From contig JBHIBA010000096.1 in NCBI GenBank assembly GCA_046758845.1, positions 1-13,963 of the forward strand: a stretch of 13,963 nucleotides of DNA, written 5' to 3'. The DNA is from JBHIBA01 sp046758845 (GTDB lineage: Bacteria > UBA8248 > JACPRG01 > G963555815). Positions 7,576 to 13,559 of this stretch are shown piece after piece. How positions within the stretch are numbered: position 1 is the stretch's first letter; every line of letters starts with the position of its first letter. Both the position numbers and the translations under genes were made by a program. The notes beneath the pieces are model-generated. The model ran no database searches. It saw only the letters and a list, made by a program, of their open reading frames with translations, and was not told the DNA's origin.

Positions 7576-8513
7576 CCCTTCCGGCCTTCGAATACGTCCG
7601 CCCCGAGTCGCTGGAGGCGGCCTGCTCCTTCCTCGAAACGCACGGCCCCGACGCCATGATCCTTGCGGGCGGGACCGACCTCCTCGTCTCCATGAAGCAG
7701 CGCGTCTTCACGCCCAGGTACCTGGTGGACCTCAAGTGCCTGCCCGAGATGAAGAGCCTCGTCTTCGACGCGGCGGGGGTACTGAGAGTCGGGGCCACCG
7801 TCAAACTTCTGGACCTCAGCGAAAATGAGACCGTCCGCTCACATTACACGGCCATCGCCGAGGCGGCTCACAGCGTGGCGGCCATCGCTCAGCAGAGTAT
7901 GGGGACGGTCGGGGGCAACCTTTGCCTGGACACCCGGTGCTGGTATCTAAACCAGTCCGAGATGTGGCGAAGGACCCTGGGGCCGTGCCTGAAACTCGAA
8001 GGCGACGCCTGTTTCGTCGTGAAGGGCGTGAGGGAATGTTACGCCAACTACTCGGGCGACACGGCCCCGGCATTGATGGTCCTGGACGCGGAAGTGAAGA
8101 TCGCAGGCCCGGGCGGCCTGCGCACCCAATCTCTGAACGACCTCTATACCGGTGACGGTAAGGTTCCAATCGCGCTTACCGCCGGTGAGATCCTGGTGGC
8201 GGCCAGGGTCCCGAGGCCTCCCCCCGAAACGGGATCGGCCTATCGGAAATATCGTCTGCGCGACAGCGTGGATTTTCCCCTCGCGGGTGCGGCGGTCGCA
8301 ATCCGCCTCGACGAGGGGGGCGCGTGCATCGACGCCAAGGTAGCGCTCACGGCCGTAGGATGCCGCCCGGAACGCTCGCCCAAAGTCGAGGAGGCATTGC
8401 TCGGAAAGACGTTGACGGACGCCGTGATCGGAAAGGCCGCCAAGGCCGCGCGCGCGGGCCCGCCCGCTCAAGACAACCGTCATGCCGCCCCCTCACCGGA
8501 AAAGGATGGTTGA
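7572..8513 (+). CDS. Molybdenum hydroxylase FAD subunit 2 with 4Fe-4S loop (HcrB type), frameshifted C-terminus
   Basis: As read, 313 aa. AGGTD at 32-36, then TVGGN, then Cys123, Cys139, Cys147 and Cys156 with the same 16/8/9 spacing as subunit 1 and as the 4Fe-4S ligands of 4-hydroxybenzoyl-CoA reductase beta. The cluster is therefore expected here too. The C-terminal 20 or so residues (GPPAQDNRHAAPSPEKDG) look wrong for the family. In the next frame the sequence reads ARPLKTTVMPPPHRKRMVEL and on to a TGA at 8584-8586. This matches the intact C-terminus of the first FAD subunit (ARPFSDIEKLAGYRGKMARV) in length and character. A one-base gain or two-base loss in the GC-alternating run at about 8448-8461 explains it. 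With the shift corrected the protein would be about 337 aa and its stop would overlap the small-subunit ATG as ATGA. It may be a sequencing or assembly error or a real mutation. Confidence 0.92.
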   Translation: MTLPAFEYVRPESLEAACSFLETHGPDAMILAGGTDLLVSMKQRVFTPRYLVDLKCLPEMKSLVFDAAGVLRVGATVKLLDLSENETVRSHYTAIAEAAHSVAAIAQQSMGTVGGNLCLDTRCWYLNQSEMWRRTLGPCLKLEGDACFVVKGVRECYANYSGDTAPALMVLDAEVKIAGPGGLRTQSLNDLYTGDGKVPIALTAGEILVAARVPRPPPETGSAYRKYRLRDSVDFPLAGAAVAIRLDEGGACIDAKVALTAVGCRPERSPKVEEALLGKTLTDAVIGKAAKAARAGPPAQDNRHAAPSPEKDG

Positions 8514-8586
8514 GCTCCTTGTCCGCGACGCCACCCTTGCCGCCCTCTCCCGGTGCCAGTCCGAAAAGAAGGAGATGCCATCATGA
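8461..8586 (+). other. Out-of-frame C-terminus of FAD subunit 2
   Basis: This +1-shifted frame, open without a stop, encodes about 41 residues beginning RPLKTTVMPPPHRKRMVELL and continuing VRDATLAAL. It aligns by eye with the last segment of the first FAD subunit (RPFSDIEKLAGYRGKMARVL, then VRKAIEAAF). It is not a separate gene: it is the missing C-terminal helix region of the 7572 gene. Its TGA at 8584-8586 overlaps the next ATG (8583). Confidence 0.8.
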
Positions 8587-9128
8587 AGAGGCGGGTCACG
8601 CTTCGGGTCAATGGGGTCAACCACGAAGTGGAGACCCACGACCACTGGACGCTGCTTGACGTGAACCGGGCGCTTCTCGGTCTTACCGGAAGCAAGAAGG
8701 GGTGCGACACGGGGGACTGCGGCGCGTGTTCAGTGAACATCGACGGACGCCTGGCGCTGTCGTGTCTGACGCTCGCCGTTGAGTGTGAGGGTCGTGAAGT
8801 CACGACCGTCGAGGGGCTAGCACGCTCCATCGACGAACTCCATCCCCTGCAGTCGGCGTTTGTTTTTTACGGGGCGGCCCAGTGCGGAATCTGCATACCC
8901 GGGATGCTCATGGCCGCAAAGGCCCTCTATGACCGGAACCCCAGGCCCACACAAGAAGCCATCCACCGCGCCATCGGGGGAAACCTCTGCCGGTGCACAG
9001 GCTATTCGAAGATCGTCCGCGCGGTTCAAAACGCCCACCGCTTTGAAGGTTCCCATCTCCTCAATCCCAAGGTTCTCACCGCGGTCGAGGGCGAGGAAGA
9101 GGAAGTCCCAGCCGGGAAGGCTCCATAG
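8583..9128 (+). CDS. Molybdenum hydroxylase small subunit 2, two [2Fe-2S] clusters
   Basis: This 181-aa electron-transfer subunit belongs to the second heterotrimer. The ferredoxin-like domain carries Cys41, Cys46, Cys49 and Cys61 (CDTGDCGAC block). The helical domain carries Cys101, Cys104, Cys136 and Cys138 (QCGICIPG and CRCTG). All eight ligands are present. A charged tail of about 30 residues after the second domain (with EGEEEEV) is absent from small subunit 1. The frame is open to 8553, but the ATG at 8583 is preferred because AAGGAG lies about 8 bases upstream and the N-terminus then matches the family and small subunit 1. It is last in a large-medium-small order, the reverse placement to the first set. 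It pairs with the two preceding genes. Confidence 0.94.
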   Translation: MKRRVTLRVNGVNHEVETHDHWTLLDVNRALLGLTGSKKGCDTGDCGACSVNIDGRLALSCLTLAVECEGREVTTVEGLARSIDELHPLQSAFVFYGAAQCGICIPGMLMAAKALYDRNPRPTQEAIHRAIGGNLCRCTGYSKIVRAVQNAHRFEGSHLLNPKVLTAVEGEEEEVPAGKAP

Positions 9129-9159
9129 CCGGAGAATGCCTGGAGGCCCACGGCCGGCT
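9127..9159 (+). terminator. Possible terminator after the six-gene block
   Basis: AGCCGG at 9127-9132, starting within the small-subunit stop codon, pairs with CCGGCT at 9154-9159. A small inner GCC-TGGA-GGC stem lies between. The following TAGATTCTTTA is T-rich but not a clean T-run, so intrinsic termination is only plausible. Confidence 0.3.
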
Positions 9160-9215
9160 TAGATTCTTTATGTCGAGCCCGGGGACGTTCGCTGGCAGGG
9201 AAACGCTCTTAGCGG

Positions 9216-9317
9216 TGTAGCGCGGAGGCTTCAGCCTCCGCCTCAAACCAATCGCGGAGTGGGTTGAACCGCCGTCAAGCGGGGGCTGAGGGTCACCGAC
9301 CCGCGCCCCGCGCTACA
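9216..9317. repeat. 102-bp GTAG-type palindromic element (REP/BIME- or MITE-like)
   Basis: Perfect 10-bp terminal inverted repeats, TGTAGCGCGG at 9216-9225 and CCGCGCTACA at 9308-9317, bound the element. Just inside the left end is a perfect hairpin, GCGGAGGC-TTCA-GCCTCCGC (9222-9241). Near the right end is GGGTC-ACC-GACCC (9290-9302). A GTAG head in front of a GC-rich hairpin is the hallmark of REP sequences mobilised by RAYT (TnpA-REP) transposases, and here two heads face each other as in a BIME. No coding capacity. It lies in the gap between the convergent plus-strand operon and minus-strand genes. The rest of 9129-9396 shows nothing else. Confidence 0.7.
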
Positions 9318-9396
9318 TCCCTCCAAAGAATCAAACACTCATGCAAACGTATTTCTGGGACACGACACCAGAAGGACGCGGAGGCTGCGAGTCCCC

Positions 9397-9837
9397 CTAC
9401 CCTTCCCCCTTCCAACCCTCGGTCGGGCGCGAGGCGGGCCACCGCGGGCCTTCCTGACCCATACGGATGATCCGGCCGAGCCAGTTGATCACCTGCTTCT
9501 TAAACATCCATTTCTCGACCAGGCGCAAATGGCCCATGTTGGGAGAAGAGGGAATCACGGCGTCCGAGTAGCGGATCTCCCCCGAAACGAGGCGCCCCAC
9601 GGTCTCTCGGTTCGTCCGAAAGTGGGTATAGCCTTCGTGGTCTTTGACCTCGGGCTCGCCGGCCCCGTCGCCGAACTTCAGGACCCCGCCGGACACCTCA
9701 ATGTGAAACGCCTCTCCGTCTTCCACGAGAAACCGCACGGTCTGGTCCAGCTGGGAAAGGATGGCCCGGGTGTCCTCCCGGTCGTTCAGCCCCTCGAAGA
9801 AAGACCGCGCGGCCTCAGTCACCTCATCTCGAATCAA
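9397..9837 (-). CDS. SCP2-like (sterol carrier protein 2 domain) protein
   Basis: This 146-aa single-domain soluble protein has the SCP2 pattern. An N-terminal helix with DREDTRAILSQLDQTVRF is followed by strands ending in GEAFHIEVSGGVLKFGDG, then FRTNRETVGRLVSGEIRYSD, then a C-terminal helix KWMFKKQVINWL. SCP2 domains bind hydrophobic ligands such as acyl-CoAs or lipids; the ligand here is unknown. The best start is TTG at 9837, with AGAGG about 9 bases upstream and only 18 bp after the stop of the M29/NicX-like gene. It is thus the last gene of that transcription unit. A small hydrophobic-ligand carrier beside aromatic-type catabolic genes fits binding of an intermediate, but that is inference. 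The last 20 residues (RWPASRPTEGWKGEG) are low-complexity and probably disordered. Confidence 0.75.
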   Translation of the reverse strand: MIRDEVTEAARSFFEGLNDREDTRAILSQLDQTVRFLVEDGEAFHIEVSGGVLKFGDGAGEPEVKDHEGYTHFRTNRETVGRLVSGEIRYSDAVIPSSPNMGHLRLVEKWMFKKQVINWLGRIIRMGQEGPRWPASRPTEGWKGEG

Positions 9838-9855
9838 TCCAAGGAACCTCTTCTC

Positions 9856-10992
9856 TCATGGGGCTTCGGCCAGAAGCTCCTCGGGGTCGCCGTGCTCGGC
9901 CGCCACTTGCCGAACCTCCGGGTCCTCCAAAAGCAGGAGCCTTCCCGCATCGATGAGCGTCTCGCCCGCGTGGACGAGGGTGGGTTTAAGACCGCCCCCG
10001 TCCCAGTGGAAGTCGCTCCAAATCCCTTCACAGGGCCACATGCCGAACCCGATGTGATACACCCCCGCGTGACGATAGAGAAGCGAGTCGCACGCGCGCT
10101 CTTTGAGCCCTTCCTGGATGCTGACCACGGGGCTGATCCCCCACGTGATCTCGCAGCAGAAGTCGGCGTTCGGATAGCGCCTCATCATTTCGTTGAACCA
10201 ACGGGCCTCCTCCCCTCCCGAACACTGAACCACCCGCTGGTTCCTGACGATCAGCTCCACCGGCTCTTTCAAGATGCCCGCAGTGCCTTCCCACGTCTCG
10301 AACACGATGCGGCCATCGACCGGTCCCTCCGGATAGAGGGCTACGTTGCCGAAGGGGAAGAACGTCCAGGCGCCGGCCCGCAGCTCGCCTCCGCCGGAAA
10401 TTCCCTTCCCGCCCGGCCAGGCCTTGAGCCTTCCGCGCAGGTCCGTCCCCGTCGGCTCGGTCAGATGAAAGGGGGCGTCTTGGACACAGCCCGCCGACTT
10501 GCGCATGATCGTCCGGGCGATCTCAATCGGGTAGCAGGCCCACTCCGAGGCCAGGAGCTCGCGCGTAAGCGTCATGCAGGCGGTGATGCGGGTATCGTAC
10601 TCGAACAGGCACCGAAGGATGTGGATGTTGTCGATGGACGCCACGTTTTCCAACGGCAGCAACTGGATGACACACTGGCTGGCCTGGAGGGCCGACTCCG
10701 TCGTCGCGCTCAACCGCTCGCCGAGACGGAAGACGGGCGGCCGGTCCTCGAGGACCGTGGCGCGCGCCCCGGCCTGTTCGGCCGCCTCGATCAGCGCTTC
10801 CTTCACCCCGGCTTCGGGCGGCGCCTCCCGGTCGATCCAGACGAGGACATCCTCGCCCGGACGGACGCCCGAATAGTTCAGGACGCAGTTTCTCGCCCCT
10901 TCCTTGAGGTGCGATTCGTTCACGGATTCGGCCTGCGCGTCGCACAATCCCTTGGGATGTGCGGGGCGGGGCAACACCCCCCACCCACACAT
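9856..10992 (-). CDS. M29/NicX-like metalloenzyme (aminopeptidase T / 2,5-dihydroxypyridine dioxygenase superfamily)
   Basis: 378 aa from ATG 10992. The N-terminal part contains GVRPGEDVLVWID, the usual opening of this fold, in which the enzymes are about 330-400 aa. Candidate metal ligands in the C-terminal half are Glu281 (CEITWG), His313 (YHIGFG) and the His329-x-Asp331 pair (FHWD). They correspond to the Glu, His and HxD ligands of M29 aminopeptidases. NicX also keeps an HxD pair. The first M29 ligand Glu, expected in a GE-V motif, appears as Asn216 (FGNVALYP), which argues against a two-metal aminopeptidase and for a one-metal, NicX-like activity. NicX opens a dihydroxypyridine ring in nicotinate degradation, which would fit the neighbouring Mo hydroxylases; this is inference. 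No ribosome site supports the ATG. GTG 10923, giving 355 aa, starts closer to the conserved region. The gene lies 29 bp after the binding-protein gene. Confidence 0.72.
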   Translation of the reverse strand: MCGWGVLPRPAHPKGLCDAQAESVNESHLKEGARNCVLNYSGVRPGEDVLVWIDREAPPEAGVKEALIEAAEQAGARATVLEDRPPVFRLGERLSATTESALQASQCVIQLLPLENVASIDNIHILRCLFEYDTRITACMTLTRELLASEWACYPIEIARTIMRKSAGCVQDAPFHLTEPTGTDLRGRLKAWPGGKGISGGGELRAGAWTFFPFGNVALYPEGPVDGRIVFETWEGTAGILKEPVELIVRNQRVVQCSGGEEARWFNEMMRRYPNADFCCEITWGISPVVSIQEGLKERACDSLLYRHAGVYHIGFGMWPCEGIWSDFHWDGGGLKPTLVHAGETLIDAGRLLLLEDPEVRQVAAEHGDPEELLAEAP

Positions 10993-11021
10993 CCCGAATT
11001 ATTTCAGGAAAACTGGAACGC

Positions 11022-12059
11022 CTAATACTGGACGTTCGTCTTCCGCTTGGCGAAGATCTTGGGAGTGTATTTATTCGTGTAAATGGCGTCCAGGTCGGGC
11101 TTGTAGGGAAGTTTGAAGTACTTGACCAGGACGTCACGGGTGTACCGCATCTTCTTGGCGTCCTGGTAGCCGATGCCTTGCTTTGCGGCCGTCGGGGTCA
11201 GGAGGTGGTCCATCGCCATTTCCCACATATCGATAGCAATGCCGCGGTTCGACTGAGGATATTGCTTGAGGAAAGCGTCTATGGCCTCCTTTGGATTTTC
11301 AACGGCCCAGTGGTGCCCCTTTATGATGCCCTGAACGACCTTACGGACCATATCCTCCCGCTTCTTCACCACGGAGTGGGGCGCGAAGACGCCGTTGGAG
11401 TAAACGTCCACTCCGAAGTCGCTGTACAGCAGCGTGGAAATCCGCTTGCCCTGTTTGGCGGCCCCACGCGCAAGGATGGGATAGCTTGCGTTATACAGGC
11501 CGATGCCGTCCACGTTGCCCTTAAACAGGCTGGGGATGCTGGCCCCGGGGGCCATGTCCACCCATTTGATCTTGCTCTCGTCCACGTCGTTGATGGCGGC
11601 CAGGGCGGGGAAGATCACCCGGGACCCGTCCCCTGGAGTCGCCGCAATGGAGTGGCCCTCCAGGTCCTTGGGCTTGCGAATCCCCGTGCCTTTCAGGGAG
11701 AAGATCACGTACATGGACTTGTCGTGAATCACGGCCAGAGAGAGGAGTGGCCGGCCCGGATTCCGCCCCGCGTAGATGATCTGGGCGGCGATGTCGGCGA
11801 ATCCGATAGGGGCGACGCCGGAGGCCACGTCCTTCACAGTCCGGCCCGAGCCATGCCCGCGGATGAAGGTGACGTCCAGGCCACTCTCTTTGAAGTAGCC
11901 CTGATCCAGGGCCGCCGTGAAGCCCGCATGCTTTCCAATGGGTATCCAGTCCAGGGCGAACTGGACCTTTTCCGCGGCAATGGCCTGACCCAACCCCAAG
12001 AACAGCAAAGCCGCGCCGACTGCGGCCAGTGTCGCGAACCTTCTTGACATGTTCGACAT
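11022..12059 (-). CDS. Periplasmic substrate-binding protein, NMT1/THI5 (SsuA/ThiY) type
   Basis: 345 aa from ATG 12059. The Sec signal is MSNMSRRF followed by a hydrophobic stretch, with AIAA at 26-29 as the likely signal peptidase I site. The mature protein opens with FALDWIPIGKHAGF, GYFKESGLDV and a GSGRTVKDVASG segment, the signature of NMT1/THI5-like ABC-importer binding proteins. Relatives bind pyrimidine precursors, sulfonates, nitrate-like ions or aromatics. The ligand here is unknown. GAGGGG lies 7 bases before this ATG; the longer open frame would begin at TTG 12074, inside the ribosome site region. It heads a three-gene minus-strand unit with the NicX/M29-like and SCP2-like genes. 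No permease or ATPase gene is in the window, so it is an orphan binding protein here. Confidence 0.92.
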   Translation of the reverse strand: MSNMSRRFATLAAVGAALLFLGLGQAIAAEKVQFALDWIPIGKHAGFTAALDQGYFKESGLDVTFIRGHGSGRTVKDVASGVAPIGFADIAAQIIYAGRNPGRPLLSLAVIHDKSMYVIFSLKGTGIRKPKDLEGHSIAATPGDGSRVIFPALAAINDVDESKIKWVDMAPGASIPSLFKGNVDGIGLYNASYPILARGAAKQGKRISTLLYSDFGVDVYSNGVFAPHSVVKKREDMVRKVVQGIIKGHHWAVENPKEAIDAFLKQYPQSNRGIAIDMWEMAMDHLLTPTAAKQGIGYQDAKKMRYTRDVLVKYFKLPYKPDLDAIYTNKYTPKIFAKRKTNVQY

Positions 12060-12162
12060 GGATTTTCCCCTCAAATTGGGCGGAGCAATCCATTGGATGC
12101 CCGCGCCGGACTCAATAGGCCGAGCGATTCCCCTTGGACGAAATGGTGACCTTTACTGACAA

Positions 12163-12191
12163 ACTTTACCGCCGGGGGCGCGGCGTGTCAA
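12163..12191 (-). promoter_or_regulatory. Sigma-70-type promoter for the binding-protein unit
   Basis: Read on the minus strand: a perfect TTGACA -35 (12186-12191), a 17-bp spacer (12169-12185), then TAAAGT as -10 (12163-12168, 4 of 6 to TATAAT). Transcription would start near 12156, giving a leader of roughly 97 bases. The spacer itself contains CGCCG and CGGCG as an inverted pair, which could serve as an operator or be chance in GC-rich DNA. Confidence 0.5.
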
Positions 12192-12428
12192 TTACGCGTC
12201 AGGGTTCATGGAACCTGACGCGCAGGCGGTCCCCGCGACCTTAGCCATCATCATGACAGGGAGACCGGGAAAGATGGGAAACTTCCTTATGACGCAGCCG
12301 CTAAGCTCCGGCTGAAGGGAGCCGTCGGGCTGATCGGACATGTTCATCCCCCGACGCCAGATGTCGGCGTGGAAGGCGAAGGAATCGACCCGTTCGATGT
12401 CCGCCGACTCTGAGTGCGCCGGCCTCAC
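12192..12428 (-). CDS. Doubtful small ORF downstream of the lipoprotein
   Basis: An open frame of 78 codons starts at GTG 12428, 10 bases after the lipoprotein stop. It has no Shine-Dalgarno, no recognised domain, no signal peptide and one short hydrophobic stretch (FPIFPGLPVMMMAKVAG). Its last codons coincide with the hairpin at 12195-12222 and its stop region touches the -35 box of the next promoter. It is more likely a non-coding 3' region, and is recorded because it is the only possible gene in this gap. Confidence 0.15.
   Translation of the reverse strand: MRPAHSESADIERVDSFAFHADIWRRGMNMSDQPDGSLQPELSGCVIRKFPIFPGLPVMMMAKVAGTACASGSMNPDA
12195..12222 (-). terminator. Hairpin just upstream of the promoter (possible terminator of the lipoprotein unit)
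   Basis: CGCGTCAGG(G)TTC, loop ATG, GAACCTGACGCG form a 12-bp stem with one bulged base. On the minus strand it is followed by TAATTG, a weak T-tract. It ends four bases from the -35 box of the binding-protein promoter, as expected for a boundary between two transcription units. Confidence 0.4.
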
Positions 12429-12438
12429 TAGGGCGGGA

Positions 12439-13083
12439 TCACTGTCGGGACACCTTGACGAGAAAGCGGAACCGGTAGGTCTTCTGGCTCCCGTTCACCT
12501 CCATCGCCAGGTCGACGCCGACCGTGCGTCCTTCCAGGCTCGCGGCCGTGGCCCTGCGCCGGGTAGCCGCCCGGTCGGCGGCCTGCCTTCCCCTCTCGGA
12601 GTAGAATCTGTCCTCGTAATCCCAGACGGGGAAGATGGGTTGAACTTTCGAGCGGGGGAGAAACCCTTGGAGGACGTTTTCGATGGGAATGACGTGCTCG
12701 TCTATGCTGGTCTTCGCAGGAATCACCGTAGGACGCTGGGGCTTGTTTCGGTTTCGGACCGGGACGCCTTTGTGAAAAACGCGCTTGGCGGTCCCGGTCT
12801 CGCTGAGATACCGGGATTTGTCCCAGTAGATGGTCAAAGGACGCCTGGTATTGTTGAGGATGTGAAAGCCGATCTGGGTTTGGAAAAATTGAAAGCTGAT
12901 GTAGAGCGACTCATCCTCATATGAGTTAGCATCCGTCTTGGCGGGCTCCGTCATCGTCAGTCCATACGTATAGCGGGTCCTCTGAGGCCGGTAGATCGGG
13001 TTCAGGCAGCCGGCCAGGATTCCCGCCAGTCCGAGCGCCAGCGCCCAACTCCCCCACCGCCGGAATCTCCCGTCCGTTCTCAC
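12439..13083 (-). CDS. Outer- or inner-membrane lipoprotein of unknown function
   Basis: 214 aa. The start is GTG 13083, supported by a strong AGGAGGAGGG just upstream. Residues 6-10 are basic (RFRRW), a hydrophobic core follows, and the lipobox LAGC ends at Cys26, so the mature protein is lipid-anchored. Asp is not at position +2 (Leu-Asn follow Cys), so sorting to the outer membrane is possible. The mature part is polar with mixed strands: FFQTQIGFHILNNTRRPLTI, then YWDKSRYLSE, then a PTVIPAKTSIDEHVIP segment, like a small beta-sandwich in which an unfolded-partner or NTR-type surface is conceivable. A basic alanine-rich helix (QAADRAATRRRATAAS) precedes the last strands. No family is recognised. 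It lies upstream of the binding-protein unit but is separated from it by a hairpin and promoter, so a link to catabolism is not implied. Confidence 0.85.
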   Translation of the reverse strand: MRTDGRFRRWGSWALALGLAGILAGCLNPIYRPQRTRYTYGLTMTEPAKTDANSYEDESLYISFQFFQTQIGFHILNNTRRPLTIYWDKSRYLSETGTAKRVFHKGVPVRNRNKPQRPTVIPAKTSIDEHVIPIENVLQGFLPRSKVQPIFPVWDYEDRFYSERGRQAADRAATRRRATAASLEGRTVGVDLAMEVNGSQKTYRFRFLVKVSRQ

Positions 13084-13336
13084 CCGTTCCCTCCTCCTCT
13101 TCGTTCCGCGACGAAAATCTCCTGGACTTCAGACGACGAATCGCCCGACCCCCTTCCGACGGCCCTCATTATAACAGGCCAAATTGGGCTGAGCACTTGC
13201 GGGGGCTCCCAGTCCCGGCGGGTCTTCGCCGACGAGGAGGGCGTCTCGGCCCTGGATGCGCGGATCGCCGAGGCAGGGCCTAGGCCACACCCCTTTGGAG
13301 AAGATGATTCGTTCTTGCCGCGAACAGGGGACCTAA

Positions 13337-13459
13337 CATTTCGGCGGTCAGGTCTTCGCGGGCGACGTCGCCACGCTGCGCATGGAGGAGAGTTTTGGCT
13401 TCCAGGGCTGCAAGCTGCCCGACGGGAAAGCGGAGGAGGTCAACCTCAAGCTTCAATAA
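13337..13459 (+). pseudogene. Decayed C-terminal coding remnant, family not recognised
   Basis: After an in-frame TAA at 13334-13336, the plus strand reads FGGQVFAGDVATLRMEESFG, then FQGCKLPDGKAEEVNLKLQ, then TAA at 13457-13459. The composition is protein-like (balanced charges, alternating hydrophobics, Gly at turns) and it ends at a natural stop, but there is no start or ribosome site. Upstream, 13220-13330 in another frame also looks protein-like (RRVFADEEGVSALDARIAEA), so a gene may have been broken by deletion and frameshift. The rest of 13084-13559 shows no intact gene. Confidence 0.35.
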
Positions 13460-13559
13460 TCCGCATTGACAGCTCAAGGCAAAGCGAGTCTCTCGTAAAA
13501 ATCCAAAGAAATATGGCCGGGGATCTTTCTTTTCTCAGCCCATCTCAACAACCGCCGGA

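Noticed and set aside
9529..11025. Plus-strand open frame of about 500 codons opposite the SCP2-like and NicX/M29-like genes
   Set aside because: The minus-strand products have coherent domains, ligand motifs and tight operon spacing; the plus-strand product is low-complexity and unrecognisable.
10959..12047. Plus-strand open frame of about 360 codons opposite the binding protein
   Set aside because: The minus strand encodes a clear signal peptide and NMT1/THI5 signature with a good ribosome site.
13500..13550. Terminator for the M24 gene (AAAGATCC pairing with GGATTTTT on the minus strand)
   Set aside because: The stem is AT-rich with a 16-base loop and a G-T pair; too weak to support.
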